A stretch of DNA of 64,000 nucleotides from Spisula solida. Taxonomy: Eukaryota; Mollusca; Bivalvia; Venerida; Mactridae. The notes below the pieces were generated by a model. That model ran no database searches. It was not told the DNA's origin and worked only from the letters and a program-made list of their open reading frames with translations. The stretch covers positions 5,160,530-5,224,529 of the forward strand of contig OX365947.1 of assembly GCA_947247005.1 (NCBI GenBank). Direction: 5' to 3'. How positions within the stretch are numbered: the first letter of the stretch is position 1; every line of letters starts with the position of its first letter. The position numbers and the translations under genes were made by a program. Positions 48,793 through 60,095 of this stretch are shown here, piece by piece.

Positions 48793-49101
48793 ACATGATG
48801 TTCATGGTTACAGTAGATGTTTAAGATCTTGGTATGGCTGTTGTTGATCCAGTTTCCATCAATTCATTTCTTGCTATACATTTTAGAGTAGTATCTATTA
48901 TATCTCTATCAATTGACGACAATACCACAATCTGACCTTTGAGTTGATTATTGTTGAACTGCCAAGTATAGTTAGGTTCAGGTTGTCCATCAGATTTACA
49001 AGCTACTGGTAGACTATCTCCAGCCACGATATCAAACGGATCCACTGTTATAGGTGAGCCAGTTATAGTGTTGTAGAAGATGGTGGGAGTTGACGGAGCG
49101 A
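48793..49101 (-). pseudogene. Gene A exon 6: Ig domain 5 with a stop near its end
   Basis: 309 nt, phase 1-1, good splice sites. Encodes APSTPTIFYN, VDPFDIVAGDSLPVACKSDG, NYTWQFNNNQ and TTLKCIARNE. TAA at 48,821-48,823 stands where copy B has TCA (Ser), ten codons before the donor. Confidence 0.83.
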
Positions 49102-49590
49102 CTGTATATACATAATTATATATATATACAGAAAGTGAGTTTGATAATCATTACATGTAGCATGCAAGTATTTGGTTACATGTAGATGATATATTTCTTC
49201 ATGAACATAATAAATGTAGATAGCATGCAATTCAAGACAAAACATAGCAAAACATTTTACATAAAGTAACACTAAAATCAAGTATATTATCAATTCTAAA
49301 TCAGAACTTCCTCTTTCATATTTTCAATCTACATGTGTATGTAAAGAAATGTGTTCTACAAATAGAATATAGCAATTTGAAAGCACTTTGACAATAATGA
49401 ATTTCTCCAAGGAAGCATTTAATTAATTTTGAATCATCTTTCATTTTTCAAGTTGACCTTGAATGAAACTACGGCCGATGATGTGTTTCTACAAAACTAC
49501 ATGTACATATGAAATGAAGGTAAACTAATTAGCAATAACAAAACAATAATCATGCAAACATTTCATAAACACAACATATTTTCTACTTAT

Positions 49591-49881
49591 ATTAAACTTG
49601 TACAGTAACTTGTGATGAAGCACTTGCGGGTGTTGTACTGGACTGTCGATAAGCATAATTTTCAGCTTTACACGTATATTATCCATCACTTGATGTCTGT
49701 ATATTACCAAGTTCCAATTGTTGACCATTACGTATTGTATTATCCGGGTAGGTCCATGTATAGGTTGGTGTTGGTTGTCCAGAACTGACACATTGTATTC
49801 TGAGAGTTTTACCCCGGAATACTGAGACTGTACCACTGACAGGGTTTGAATTGACAGTAAATGTAGGGGTACTTGGTGGAT
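49591..49881 (-). pseudogene. Gene A exon 5: Ig domain 4 with two stops and a lost donor
   Basis: 291 nt by alignment to copy B. Encodes PPSTPTFTVNSNPVSGTVSV, LRIQCVSSGQPTPTYTWTYP and ELGNIQTSSDG. Then TAA (49,679-49,681) replaces the Gln of DGQYTC, and a second TAA replaces the last Leu. The donor reads ATAAGT instead of GTAAGT. Three separate changes from copy B argue for real decay here. Confidence 0.85.
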
Positions 49882-50190
49882 CTGTAATATATATTTGATT
49901 AGTATGATACACATAGCAATATTATAACGGATGGAAATATTTGATAAAATTTCCTAATATTCGTTTAAATGTAATATTGATTTTCATTTAAAGATTTTAT
50001 TTATGCATTTCATATTGTGACAGGGTTTCATGCACATTATAGTATTAGTTGAAAATCATTGTACAGTGTAAAATATATTGAACCGCTAGTGATCTATCAT
50101 TTGTCAAACAATACTTTCATTGCACAATCATCATGTATATTTATAATCAATTTCTGTTAAATGTAAATGGAAATACATGTATAGTCATAC

Positions 50191-50210
50191 AAACAAACAA
50201 ACAAACAAAC
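50191..50210. repeat. (AAAC)5 microsatellite
   Basis: Short perfect tetranucleotide run in a gene A intron; not present at the matching place in copy B. Confidence 0.8.
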
Positions 50211-50308
50211 CTTCATAAACATGCTAGGAACTTTAGAAATATTTTGATACTGTATTTTACTAAAATATAGAATCTTGTATGAAAGCAAACAAAGACAATG
50301 ACACTTAC

Positions 50309-50598
50309 ACAGAACCTGTACATTGACTGTCACAGTTTGTTGTCCTGTCACAGTGTGTGTAGATTTACAAGTACAATTCTGTCCGTATTTCTTACAGCTG
50401 TCCATGTTCTGGTTGAAACTACTGTTGTACTTGTTGTTCCATCACTGGTTGTTAGACCATTGTAACATGTCCATGATAATGTAGCTAGAGGATTTCCACC
50501 AGTAGATGAACATTTCAGTGTAGTAGTTTGATTCTCTGTCACTTGATATGTACCTCCATTGTTGTAACCTTCAATTGTTGGTGGACTGTCAGGACCAT
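50309..50598 (-). pseudogene. Gene A exon 4: Ig domain 3, frameshifted
   Basis: Encodes YGPDSPPTIEGYNNGGTYQV, LKCSSTGGNPLATLSWTCYN and STRTWTAVRNTDR. It then shifts frame because CAGAACATGTACTTG in copy B is CAGAATTGTACTTG here (1 nt shorter, near 50,379). The exon is 290 nt where copy B has 291, so it is no longer a multiple of three. The splice sites CTATACAG and CTGT|GTAAGT are intact. An assembly error cannot be excluded. Confidence 0.82.
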
Positions 50599-51075
50599 CT
50601 GTATAGAAGGGGAATGATTTATACATGTATATTATGAAGCAGTTTGATTCTCTGTCACGTGATATTTGCCGCCATTGTTGTAACCTTCAATTGTTGGTGG
50701 TCCGTCAGGACCATCTGTATAGAAGCAGAATGATTTATACATGTACTATGAAGTAGTTTGATTCTCTGTCACTTGATATGTACCACCATTGTTGTAACCT
50801 TCAATTGTTGGTGGACCATCAGGACTATCTGTATAGAAGGGGAATGATTTATACATGTATATCATGAAGCAGTTTGATTCTCTGTCACGTGATATTTGCC
50901 GCCATTGTTGTAACCTTCAATTGTTGGTGGTCCGTCAGGACCATCTGTATAGAAGCAGAATGATTTATACATGTACTATGAAGTAGTTTGATTCTCTGTC
51001 ACTTGATATGTACCACCATTGTTGTAACCTTCAATTGTTGGTGGACCATCAGGACTATCTGTATAGAAACAGAAT
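50525..51075 (-). repeat. Five tandem partial copies of the Ig3 exon 5' half
   Basis: AGTTTGATTCTCTGTCAC starts units at 50,525, 50,641, 50,755, 50,871 and 50,985, with spacings of 116, 114, 116 and 114 bp. Each unit carries the splice acceptor (CTATACAG on the minus strand) and the first 25-30 codons of the Ig3 exon (PPTIEGYNNGG...). Only the first unit continues into the rest of the exon. Units 1/3 and 2/4 are most alike, so a 230-bp dimer was duplicated. Copy B has a single unit. Confidence 0.93.
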
Positions 51076-51498
51076 GATAAGTACTATTCATTTACCGAAT
51101 TCATTCTCGTTCACGGGCATATTCTACACCGTAAATCATAGTCTCGAAATTTGACAAACCACTGATCTATGTCCAGGATGGCAAAATTATTCACATATAT
51201 TATGAAGTAGGTAACAATGATATTGTAAATCTCACATGAAATAGTTAAATATATGAAAGCTTAACTTATATAAGATTATATAAACTGTATCAATAATTCA
51301 AAGCCCATCAACTAAATGACTACATGGTTGAAAACGTTAACATAATTTTAACTTTAAGCCTAGTATTTGATAATACAACATCAAAGATCAACTCTTCGCA
51401 AGTCAAGTTTTCCGATTCATTTTTACTCCATCACAAACAATTTGTGTATATAAACAAAGGTATGTAAAGGTAATTTACATACAATATTAAATACTTAC

Positions 51499-51846
51499 AT
51501 AACACATTAAGTAGTGGTTTCCGTGTGGATATCAGAGGTGTTTGGCCGTCACTGTTCTTTGCTGAACAATATATTCTATTGTTTCTATCAGACCGAGATG
51601 GATATAGTTTCAGCGTACTCGTTCTGATGTACAATCCATTGTCTGTGGTTTGGGTTGTAGTTATATTTTGTTGAATCTTGATATCATCATTTGTTGTTCC
51701 TGGTGAACCATTGTCTTTGTACCATGTTATATCAGCTACAGGAAGACCAACATCAGTTTTACATCTAAACATTTGTTCAGTCTTCTCCTCAACTTTAAGA
51801 GTAGCATCAGAGTTTGGTAGAATCATTGTAACGATTTGTATCGGAG
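51499..51846 (-). CDS. Gene A exon 3: Ig domain 2
   Basis: 348 nt, phase 1-1, acceptor ATGTCAG and donor TTAT|GTAAGT. Encodes APIQIVTM..., EQMFRCKTDVGLPVADITWY and NNRIYCSAKNSDGQ, ending PLLNVL. The Cys-Trp-Tyr-x-Cys Ig core is intact. Its end joins the next exon as VLYGPDSP, a junction typical of Ig-superfamily receptors. Confidence 0.88.
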
Positions 51847-52333
51847 CTGACATATATCAATTTTAGCAATAAGTATCAATAAAATCAGATCACTTTATAC
51901 AGGAACTAAAAATATATTAAATATAAACTCCAATTATATAAGTTGACATCCAGTCATCGCTTACAATAACATTGTCTGATTATTAATACCAAAACTGTGA
52001 GGATTGTTCGAAAAGAAATGCAATTCCATGCAGAATTGTGATTTTTCCATATAATATAAATTATATAGATAATTTTGTTCATTAAATACCACTATAGGGT
52101 ATTGCGATAAACATAGTGACATTCCGTATTAGTTATTTACATAACCGAGGAGAGAACAAAAGCCATATGCTATACGTATCATTCATTACAAATAGTTTTG
52201 TTGTATTTAGTACTTTTTTCAAAAGTGCTTATGATGTATTCTGTAATATATAGTAATAGTTCATTGTTTTAACACAAGGACACCGGTGCTAAATCAATAC
52301 ATAATACTTTAATTACACAACTGGTTGACGTAC

Positions 52334-52693
52334 CTCTCACACCAATAGAAACCCCATTGCTATATATGGGAGTAGAAACAGTTACACTACATGCCCATCT
52401 ATCTCCATCATTTGATCTGTCGACATTCCATATCGTCCAGGTCACTTGCTTATTGCTTGGACAACTGTAAATATTCTTTGTATCATCTACTGAAGCATTA
52501 GTACATCCGGATGGAAAAATATAACCTTTGGGTATGTCATCTGATCCTCCAACATCTCCTACAACTTTATTCCAAAGAAAAAATAATACAGTCCCAGTTC
52601 CAGTGTAAGTACATGTCAGTGTGACAGGATTGTTCTCATCCACAACTACAGTGCCTGGTGTGAGAGTGAGTTGACCACAGACGATTCCTGAAG
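52334..52693 (-). CDS. Gene A exon 2: Ig domain 1
   Basis: 360 nt, phase 1-1, acceptor TTTACAG and donor GAG|GTACGT. Encodes TVVVDENNPVTLTCTYTG, FFLWNKVVG and DGDRWACSVTV, so the Ig Cys, Trp and second Cys are all present. There are extra cysteines in the middle (SGCTNAS, YSCPSN), probably a second disulfide. Open throughout. No copy B counterpart inside the window. Confidence 0.85.
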
Positions 52694-54402
52694 CTGTAAA
52701 GTACATACTTTTAATCGAACATGTGAAATATACGTACATAATGTACTTGTAAATATATAATATTTATGCATATCATACCACATCCTGTGCAAATGAGAAA
52801 ACGTGGCCGTCTTCGTGCTTGCTTATGACACTCTGTGCAAAATGATGGGTTTTCATATGATGCTGGTCAAGTTATTTAACGACAACACCTACCATGTAAA
52901 ACACCTAGGACCAATCACCGGAGCATATATTTATAATATTCATTTTCTTTTACCTCACTTTTTCTACAATGTTTACAAACTGACTGTCAGGTCATGTGAT
53001 CGACCTGACATTTTTGCATGTCATATAAGGACAGGTAACTGCGTAACTTTTAGTTCTTACTGTTGAAATATTCAAGATTTTCTAAAAATAGAACGTGGGA
53101 TATACAAAACAATATATGAAAGCACAGTCATGTCTACTGTTTATAACTATCTACATCATGGCAGTGCATGTTAATGCTTTCATCACAAACAATGATAATA
53201 TGTAAATTAACCAAATATGTTCATTTAGCTTTTGTTAAACGTAAATCGTATATAGATGATCGGTAGAAATGTACTATTTAATTTATATATATGTAAACAT
53301 GAGTAGTTACATTCTGTGTACATAGTGGGTTTTTGCGTAATGATATTTTGTTTACCTTGTTTATTGTATGTTGTACATGCTCTTCTGTAAATGTACCTGC
53401 CGCCTATTTTTTCAGGCGACGAACATAAATGTTCTTATGCTAATAAAATAAACTAAAACTGAAACTGGGTGCTAGATTGATACTATTGTTCGGTATAATA
53501 AAATAGTTATCGGCTTTGCCTCGGGGTGACAATATTCATGTCACACATGCAGGCATATGATATTCATATAATATTTGACCGACCCATTTTATAATGTCCG
53601 GATAATGTGATGTTTACAAACATCTTAGGTTTGGTCAACTGTTGCAAAAATTGGTTCTACAAATTACTAAGGTAAACATGTATGGCCAGTTTTGTACTTT
53701 TACGCCACTGATAAATCGTGCACATCTAATTAATCCGCGTTTGTATATACCAAATTTCCCCGCCTTTCTTATGATCGTGGCGACACTATAGAAAACGAGT
53801 ATTGAGCGCTTTGGCTATATATTTTATGTAGTGAATACCCAAAGGTAACGGCTCAGAGGTCAGACTCTAGCTATTTTTACAAACAGGTATAATATCTTTA
53901 TTTCGAATCGGTTTACTATTGTATACGCGCGTGCATTTTAATCAAGTAAATTTCAAACATGTAAAGTTAAAAGACACTGATTAAATTACGTTTACAATGA
54001 ACAAACAAACAATGTAGAAACAGCAGTTATCATTGTATCATAGTCTGTCATCCCGCCAATTTATAGTCCGTTTAATCAAATCTGTCACATGTCGTATACA
54101 ATCATCACACTATCATAACATTGTATTTTTTATAAAAAAAATTATAGTTGGAGAAAAAAGCTGTAAAAACAATACTTTAATTCACTATGCTACATACTAA
54201 TACACATGTTATCTATTGAAAAAAGATATTAATAAGAGCAATTGCAATGTTTATGAAAACAATGTTATGTAAACAAGTGACTGACCTGGTTAATCGATTT
54301 ATACAATGTATTCATCTTTACGTAATGGTACGATTTCATTATTAAAGTAAAACTACTAGATCAAGATTGTTGTAGTAAAATGATGTCCAGACACTAACTT
54401 AC

Positions 54403-54445
54403 TTGTCAAAATATAAATCCAAACAACATGCACTAAATTACACAT
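54403..54445 (-). CDS. Gene A exon 1: start codon and signal peptide
   Basis: 43 nt encoding MCNLVHVVWIYILT plus one base, then donor A|GTAAGT. Joined to exon 2 it gives ...YILTTSGIVCG|QLTLTPG, a hydrophobic leader with a plausible cleavage after VCG. The first-base carry (phase 1) fits exon 2 exactly, which is the main support. No other in-frame start was placed upstream; the promoter was not identified. Confidence 0.62.
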
Positions 54446-54449
54446 TTTA

Positions 54450-55325
54450 GTCAAAGGGTGATGTCTTCATTGCCTTAATTTTAAATCTAAATCCTATGTT
54501 TTAAAACTTCTACATATATATTTCAAACGTTTATTCTCTGTCTCACCTACATACATGTACCTTACTCTTTTGAATATTCATAATTTTAATTTTCCTGTTT
54601 GTTTAAATTTGATGGCTCACTTAGCGTATGCTAAGATGATCGTTGTATGAAATATTACCTTCTGTGGTATACATGTATAACTGGTATGTAAATTTCAAAC
54701 ATTGATAAATTCTATGCAGTTTTTTATCAAAGTATGTTATATTTGGTAAACCTTTTTTTGCTCAACAATTTTTATTCGTATCATATGTGGCCGTAGTAAT
54801 ATACATGTATATCAATATTTTAATAAACGGACTCATGTCACGATACGACCACCTGTGATTAATGTTTGATATCAAATACATGGCTTGGTATTTTCAGCAC
54901 CTTAATTATTACAGATGTGTTGAAGCGTGTAGATAAAAAAGTATTATGAATATAAAAGTATTATGAATATATATGAATAAATGGTATGGTCAAACACACG
55001 AAAATGATTCCGGGTGAGATCGAAGGTTGCTTTTTTATCTGAAACAGTTCGTAAGATACTCTATGAGTGATTTATTTGACATTTTTTACACTGAAAATCC
55101 TGAGAGCCAGATCTAAAATTGAGCTGAATGTCAATTAAACAGGTGATTTTCAACACTTGTACAGTATATTGATATTATGTGTTTACATCTCTATACGCAC
55201 ACACTTGATGTATGCGCCTGGTTTGCGTATTGTCTCAACACAACGTCTAGCTTTATTATCCGTCTTTCCAACAATACATCTTATTTGTAGCGCCACATTT
55301 AAACAAAGTTCCATAGACATAGACT
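54450..55325. other. Region upstream of gene A, no feature called
   Basis: Should contain the gene A promoter and 5' UTR, but no TATA or initiator pattern stands out from the AT-rich background. Confidence 0.35.
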
Positions 55326-55329
55326 GCAA

Positions 55330-55400
55330 AGTTATGGATTGATTGACGAGAGGCCGGGATTCGAACCAATACTTACACTCAGCACTCTGCACTTAAATCC
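55330..55400 (-). repeat. tRNA-derived SINE fragment
   Basis: The minus strand reads GAGTGCTGAGTGTAAGTATTGGTTCGAATCCCGGCC, including a perfect B-box (GGTTCGAATCC). A diverged relative (TTTGAGTGCTAAGTGTAAG...) lies on the plus strand at about 55,700-55,755. Confidence 0.5.
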
Positions 55401-55759
55401 CGAAATTCACTCTTTTGAGAAGAAGTCGTTATCATGTTAAATAGGTACTCAATTTTATTTGTGGCTTACTGCATCGTGTAATTAAGATTATTTGTGAGCT
55501 GTAATTGTAAATTATCAGTCTGAGTGCTGAGTGTGGCACTCTGATTCAATGATTACATAATATACCTTTTAAATAGTACACAGTGGCAAAAATTGTATCC
55601 AATGTTATTTTCAATACTCTTATAACAATTCTATTCATTTTCCTTATCTAGATTTGCAATCTAGGAAAATTAAAGGCACATTATATCAAATTTTCAATAT
55701 TTGAGTTTTGAGTGCTAAGTGTAAGTATTGGTGGTGATTTCGGGCCCTGGGTACTGTTT

Positions 55760-56485
55760 TACTAACATTGCGTAAATGTCGCGTAAGTTTACGCATATAT
55801 TCGTCACTTACGCAAATCCTTAAGTGTGCTTTACTAATCGATCGCAAGTTGTTGCATACATTTACGTAAAAATATTGAATATTGAACGTAGAACGGGTCA
55901 CAATATTACCAATATAACGGGAACCAGAGTGTATAAATATACATAACAGTTCGATAAGTTTTGATGATTATACAGGTTTATATTACTAATCACAGTCTAT
56001 AACAACAAGTGACGGTCGAAAATCTACAGTGCGTGGCAAAAACTCCTCACTACGTTCATATTTGCTATTAACGCTTACTCCGACCTTGCGTAAAATTACG
56101 CCAATCCTTACGACAAAACATGAGAAACAAGAAATATCTAATATGCTAATGACATGTGACACCTTTAAAATAGTAAACAATAGAAATCAAAACATTTTAA
56201 TAACACCTTTTATTATGAACCCATCTTTTAACTAACAATTCACAATGTAACGTGTGTCACTTACATTATATCAAATGTACATGTCCAGTATTTCGAAAGT
56301 AATTATAGTTGAATAATTTGTCCGCGGACTGAAGATGCCGTCCGGTATCCGGAATTCTTGGAGTCCGGTATTGCAGAAGCTTTTTTAGTTGACTTCATAA
56401 GGAGAGAAAATTTGAGTCCTAAAAATCGTCAGCTTTTATGGGGATTTCGATTTTCAGGGAGTCCAGTTTGCAGGGAGTTTACTGT
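55760..56485. other. Intergenic DNA, no gene seen
   Basis: Lies between the two paralogues. GTAAGTTTACGCATA-like words suggest a small degenerate repeat near 55,780-55,870. Confidence 0.35.
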
Positions 56486-57637
56486 ATCAATAATACGTCG
56501 TCGATGGTAGTATCTATCTTTAGTATTGACATTTATTATACGTTCGTGTATAATAATTAATACTTTTTGAACAGTATATTACAAAATTATGTAATTTAAT
56601 GTCACAACAAACTTATTGACTATATGTACCCAAGCAGGTATAAAGATTGCAATAAGCTAGCATATTAAAGTATCGGGGAGCTTAGATTCCGTAGATATAC
56701 ATCCTACAATACAGTTAAGAATAAACAAATGGTACCATATCACACGACAGTTAACCAATTAAAGCTCATCTGCACAACTAATAAGTGTATAATTATATAT
56801 ACACACATGTACCAGAACAAACCGATTTGTAACATACGAAAAACATGAGACAGTTATTCTTTTTGGGTTCATGGTGTTGATTTGTTAATGATAGCAAAGT
56901 ATCACAATCAATAAGCTGTATATAATCATGATACACTTTTGTTATCTTATCCGTCTAAATCACTCGCAGTTTCAAATTCTCGTATGTCTTGTCTTCTCCA
57001 AATGATATATCTGAAATAATTACATGTAGTTCGCATTGGTCAATATTGGCAATGGCATTTTGTAATGTCATAATTGATCAAATAAATAAAATTATTTTAA
57101 TTGAAACAGCATAACGAGTCGGCAAATTAGCGTTGGATTAAGACATTGACGTCATGGTAGACATCGATTTCCCCATTAATTTGATTGGCGAATGTTGGAA
57201 GTTTTCAAGTTAATCCATCGGATATTGCAAAGCAAAAACAATGGAATATATGTTCTACTACCAAAAGTAAATATTTCATTGATCATTTGAATTCACGATT
57301 TACATGGTCATTTAAAAGGAGTGCCATCTTTTTACTGATATATAACGGAACAATATCGCCATATGAAGCTTGTCGAGATCAATTGATAAATATTGGATGG
57401 GAAATTACGAAAGGCGGTCAATATTTTCAACATTGTTGTTTTATCAACAACGCTCAAAAGCAAATCATCATTTAGATTAAGATTCCTTTGATCGAATGCA
57501 CTTCTAAAACCTCCTAAGTTCATTTTATTGTAACTGTTCCAGAATCAAAATGTCAAAAGTAAGATTTACAAATCCAAAGAATACTAATATGTTTTGCTTA
57601 CTCAATAGTAGGAAATACAACTTGTGTATGACCGGAA

Positions 57638-57663
57638 TTAGAAGGTAGTTGCTACCAATCCAT
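57638..57663 (-). CDS. Gene B last coding exon and stop
   Basis: Encodes DGLVATTF then TAA (57,638-57,640). The upstream AG follows TTATTGT. Reading through the intron also stays open to this stop, so intron retention would add about 16 residues. Confidence 0.72.
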
Positions 57664-57711
57664 CTACAATAACATTATCAAATAAAGAAAAACTAAAGTA
57701 TATTAATGTAC

Positions 57712-57800
57712 CATTTGCTGGAACATTTCTTTCTAACTGAAGAGACGAATATGTTGTGACATCCCGATTTTGTTGGTTTATCATTTCATACTCAGGAACC
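57712..57800 (-). CDS. Gene B YEMI/YSSL tail exon
   Basis: 89 nt, phase 2 to 1. Encodes VPEYEMINQQNRDVTTYSSL then QLERNVPAN. Confidence 0.86.
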
Positions 57801-57965
57801 CTGCAATGATACAGTGAATAAGTCAGCATACGCGTTGGCATGAAATTCACACGTGTTTCTAACAGACTACCCATACTGAATTATACGAGGATCTATTAAA
57901 CGTTTCTGGCCAAACATTAAATGAAAAAGACCAGACGATTAGATTTTAAAACAATTCGAACTGAC

Positions 57966-58025
57966 TTGCGTCCTTCGTTGTAAAAAATCGCCCCATTGGT
58001 ACTTTGATTATTTGTTAATTCCTCA
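57966..58025 (-). CDS. Gene B tyrosine-motif exon 3 (FYNE variant)
   Basis: 60 nt, phase 2-2, acceptor TATTTTACAG, donor GCAA|GTCAGT. Encodes SEELTNNQSTNGAIFYNEGR. Length, phase and the N-x-x-T...YN-x-GR frame match exons 1 and 2, so it is a diverged third copy; ITIM-type spacing is lost. Inferred from splice signals only, and the donor is weaker than the others. Confidence 0.58.
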
Positions 58026-58432
58026 CTGTAAAATAAACATTCAAAATTTACTTCATTTTTAATATAGGGAGTTCCCTGCTTAGGTGGCTTTTTTCGAAGA
58101 CTCAAAAAGCTTCAAGACACACAGATTCAAACTGAATTCGTTCTTTTGCTTCGTCTAAGGATATTGTGATAACTATACACATGTAAACAATGTACTAACC
58201 CATCAATAAACACCATGTATTGTAAGTCAAACGTATGGATGTATAGAAGAATCAATATTACTTTATATTACTATGAAAAAACGACTGAATATATATTTCC
58301 ATGTCGTATTATTTCTTGACAAAACTATCAAAATGTATAATTATTTCAGTACGATAGTTCTAATTATGGAAGTTCTAAAAACAGCAAATGTGATCACAAA
58401 ATTATATAGTTGTAGTTATCTTATTGTATTAC

Positions 58433-58492
58433 CTTCTTCCGATGTTGTAGTAGCTTACATCTTCTGTGGGCGTGTTAGCTTCAGTATTGTCA
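58433..58492 (-). CDS. Gene B tyrosine-motif exon 2 (VSYYNI)
   Basis: 60 nt, phase 2-2. Encodes SDNTEANTPTEDVSYYNIGR. Confidence 0.82.
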
Positions 58493-59076
58493 CTTAAAAG
58501 AAGAAATATGCAAAATTAACAATGCTCAGTATATGAATATTGTATTTCGAAATTTCAATAATATTGATATTCGAATATGAAAATATTTCAAAATTACAAT
58601 TTTTTTTATTATTATTTCCCACCAACCTATTCTGTTATGTAACATGTTTTCGAAATGTAAACCGTTATTTCGATATAATTTTCTACTTTAATTGCATACA
58701 ATACTTAAATAGTTAAATATGATTAAATTTTGATACGTTTGACACATTTTTATATTAGTAAGGCACATATGGTACTATGATAAATGACGCATGCGCACTT
58801 AACTGATTCTTCATCCTTAGGTGTTAAATGTATGGATGGATAACATAATAACTATTACAATATTACTATGAAAAAGCAGCAGAAAACATATTAACATGTA
58901 TTATTTCGTGAAAAATATATCAAAATAAGTAATTGCATTCATGTTTTGTCACTTATTTTTCATTGTGTTGGTACTAGATCTACAATTACGGAAGTTCTAG
59001 ATAACAACCAATGTGGTCACAAAGAGAAATTGTTGTAATTTGTAATTATCTTATAAACTACAGTATATTGTATTAC

Positions 59077-59136
59077 CTTCTTCCGATGTTGTAGTAGCTT
59101 ACATCTTCTGTGGGCTGGTTTGCTTTAGTATGGTCA
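59077..59136 (-). CDS. Gene B tyrosine-motif exon 1 (VSYYNI)
   Basis: 60 nt, phase 2-2. Encodes CDHTKANQPTEDVSYYNIGR; Thr to Gln is the one clear difference from gene A. Confidence 0.82.
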
Positions 59137-59312
59137 CTTAAAAGAAGAATAAATGCTAAATGAACAATGCCTAGTATATGAATATTGTGTTTCAAGATTT
59201 CAATATTAATAATATTCGAATAAGTAATGTTTCGAACGTTCGGTCTGGAAAATCAGTACGCAAATGAGAATTGATTATAACATTTTAACAATAAGACGTA
59301 AAAATAACTCAC

Positions 59313-59346
59313 CAGTTATTAGAGCTATGCCTATTACTGTTCAATC
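59313..59346 (-). CDS. Gene B cytoplasmic linker exon
   Basis: 34 nt, phase 1 to 2. Encodes GLNSNRHSSNN. Confidence 0.78.
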
Positions 59347-59647
59347 CTGAAATAATACGGAGATACTATTAGTAAACCATCAACTACATTCAACTGACAC
59401 GTAAGCATTCGTTAGAACAGGCTATGTTTTAAACCATGTATAACACATGACAAGCTTATTTTTACGGTGCTTGCATAGATTATTGAATATGCCACAAAGA
59501 TACGTTTGGAAAGAAGTGTCCTATTTTGTAGAGACGGTCTTACAAAGGTGTACATTTACTGAATATGTACAAAGTGATTACCACGCTAAGAAGTACAGGA
59601 CATCATCGTTTGAAAAGCATAATCTAAAAAGAGATTACACTAATCAC

Positions 59648-59764
59648 CTCTGTAACGCCGTAGAAGAAATACTAATGCAAATGTCACCAACCCAACCAAC
59701 GATATACCACCAATAACACCACCTACAATCATTCCAATATTTCCGCCAGGAGCATCTGCAATTT
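59648..59764 (-). CDS. Gene B transmembrane exon
   Basis: 117 nt, phase 1-1. EIADAPGG, then the helix NIGMIVGGVIGGISLVGLVT FALVFLL, then RRYR. Three conservative changes from gene A. Confidence 0.92.
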
Positions 59765-60095
59765 CTGAAAAAGATAATACAACATTGGTCAGGGTAGGCA
59801 ACGCTCATCAGAAACCAACAAGTAAGTTCAAATTCGTTGCAACCAGAAGGTTTCACTTAAATTTCCCAGAAAAGTGTCTGTCTATTTTGCAAGCATAGTA
59901 CTTGAATTGTATTAGCTCGATGCCAAGTCGTGAAACGGGAAACCATAATTCCAATTTTAATTCTAATTTTATTCAGTTATTGAAACGATGTAGTCAATGA
60001 TTTGTTGTTCTCTGATTGGATGCTCTCGAGTTAAGACTTTCGGATCATTCGATGTTGATTTCAAATTAGTAGTAAGCAATAATTGATTAACAAAC

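Larger units (their letters stand above)
38795..50640. repeat. Segmental duplication, copy A
   Basis: Matches 56,490-63,470 in the same orientation, interrupted by indels. Shared marks include GTCGTCGATGGTAGTATC, CGGGGAGCTTAGATTCCG, GTTCCCTGCT, all gene exons from the third Ig onward except Ig6, and CCCCACCCGGTGTAGGTGC. Copy A has extra sequence at about 40,013-40,318, 42,207-42,900 and 44.2-48.5 kb. Confidence 0.9.
40445..54445 (-). pseudogene. Gene A: Ig/FN3 transmembrane receptor with disabled Ig exons
   Basis: Fourteen exons were placed from splice sites and phases: signal peptide, Ig1-Ig6, FN3, transmembrane, linker, two VSYYNI exons, YEMI/YSSL exon and stop exon. Predicted role: single-pass surface receptor or adhesion molecule with tyrosine-based cytoplasmic motifs. 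Lesions: a 1-nt deletion in Ig3 (50,309-50,598), stops at 49,679-49,681 and 49,592-49,594 plus a GT-to-AT donor in Ig4, and a stop at 48,821-48,823 in Ig5. Ig1, Ig2, Ig6, FN3, TM and tail are open. Every extracellular exon is phase 1-1, so a transcript skipping Ig3-Ig5 would still be in frame. Either a pseudogene or a gene making a shorter isoform. The two adhesion-type domains resemble nephrin/siglec/CEACAM layouts, but orthology is not claimed. Confidence 0.65.

Noticed and set aside
49063..49293. Hydrophobic minus ORF (YLILVLLYVKCFAMF)
   Set aside because: Intronic, no splice context; the matching copy B ORF differs in frame use. Polypyrimidine/AT-rich intron translation.
49525..49914. 129-codon minus ORF overlapping Ig4 of gene A
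   Set aside because: Wrong frame relative to the Ig domain; open only by chance across the damaged exon.
52803..53066. 87-codon plus ORF upstream of Ig1
   Set aside because: No motif, and opposite strand within the gene A first intron.
57185..57475. 96-codon plus ORF downstream of gene B
   Set aside because: The equivalent duplicated region in copy A has the frame broken, and no motif is recognisable.
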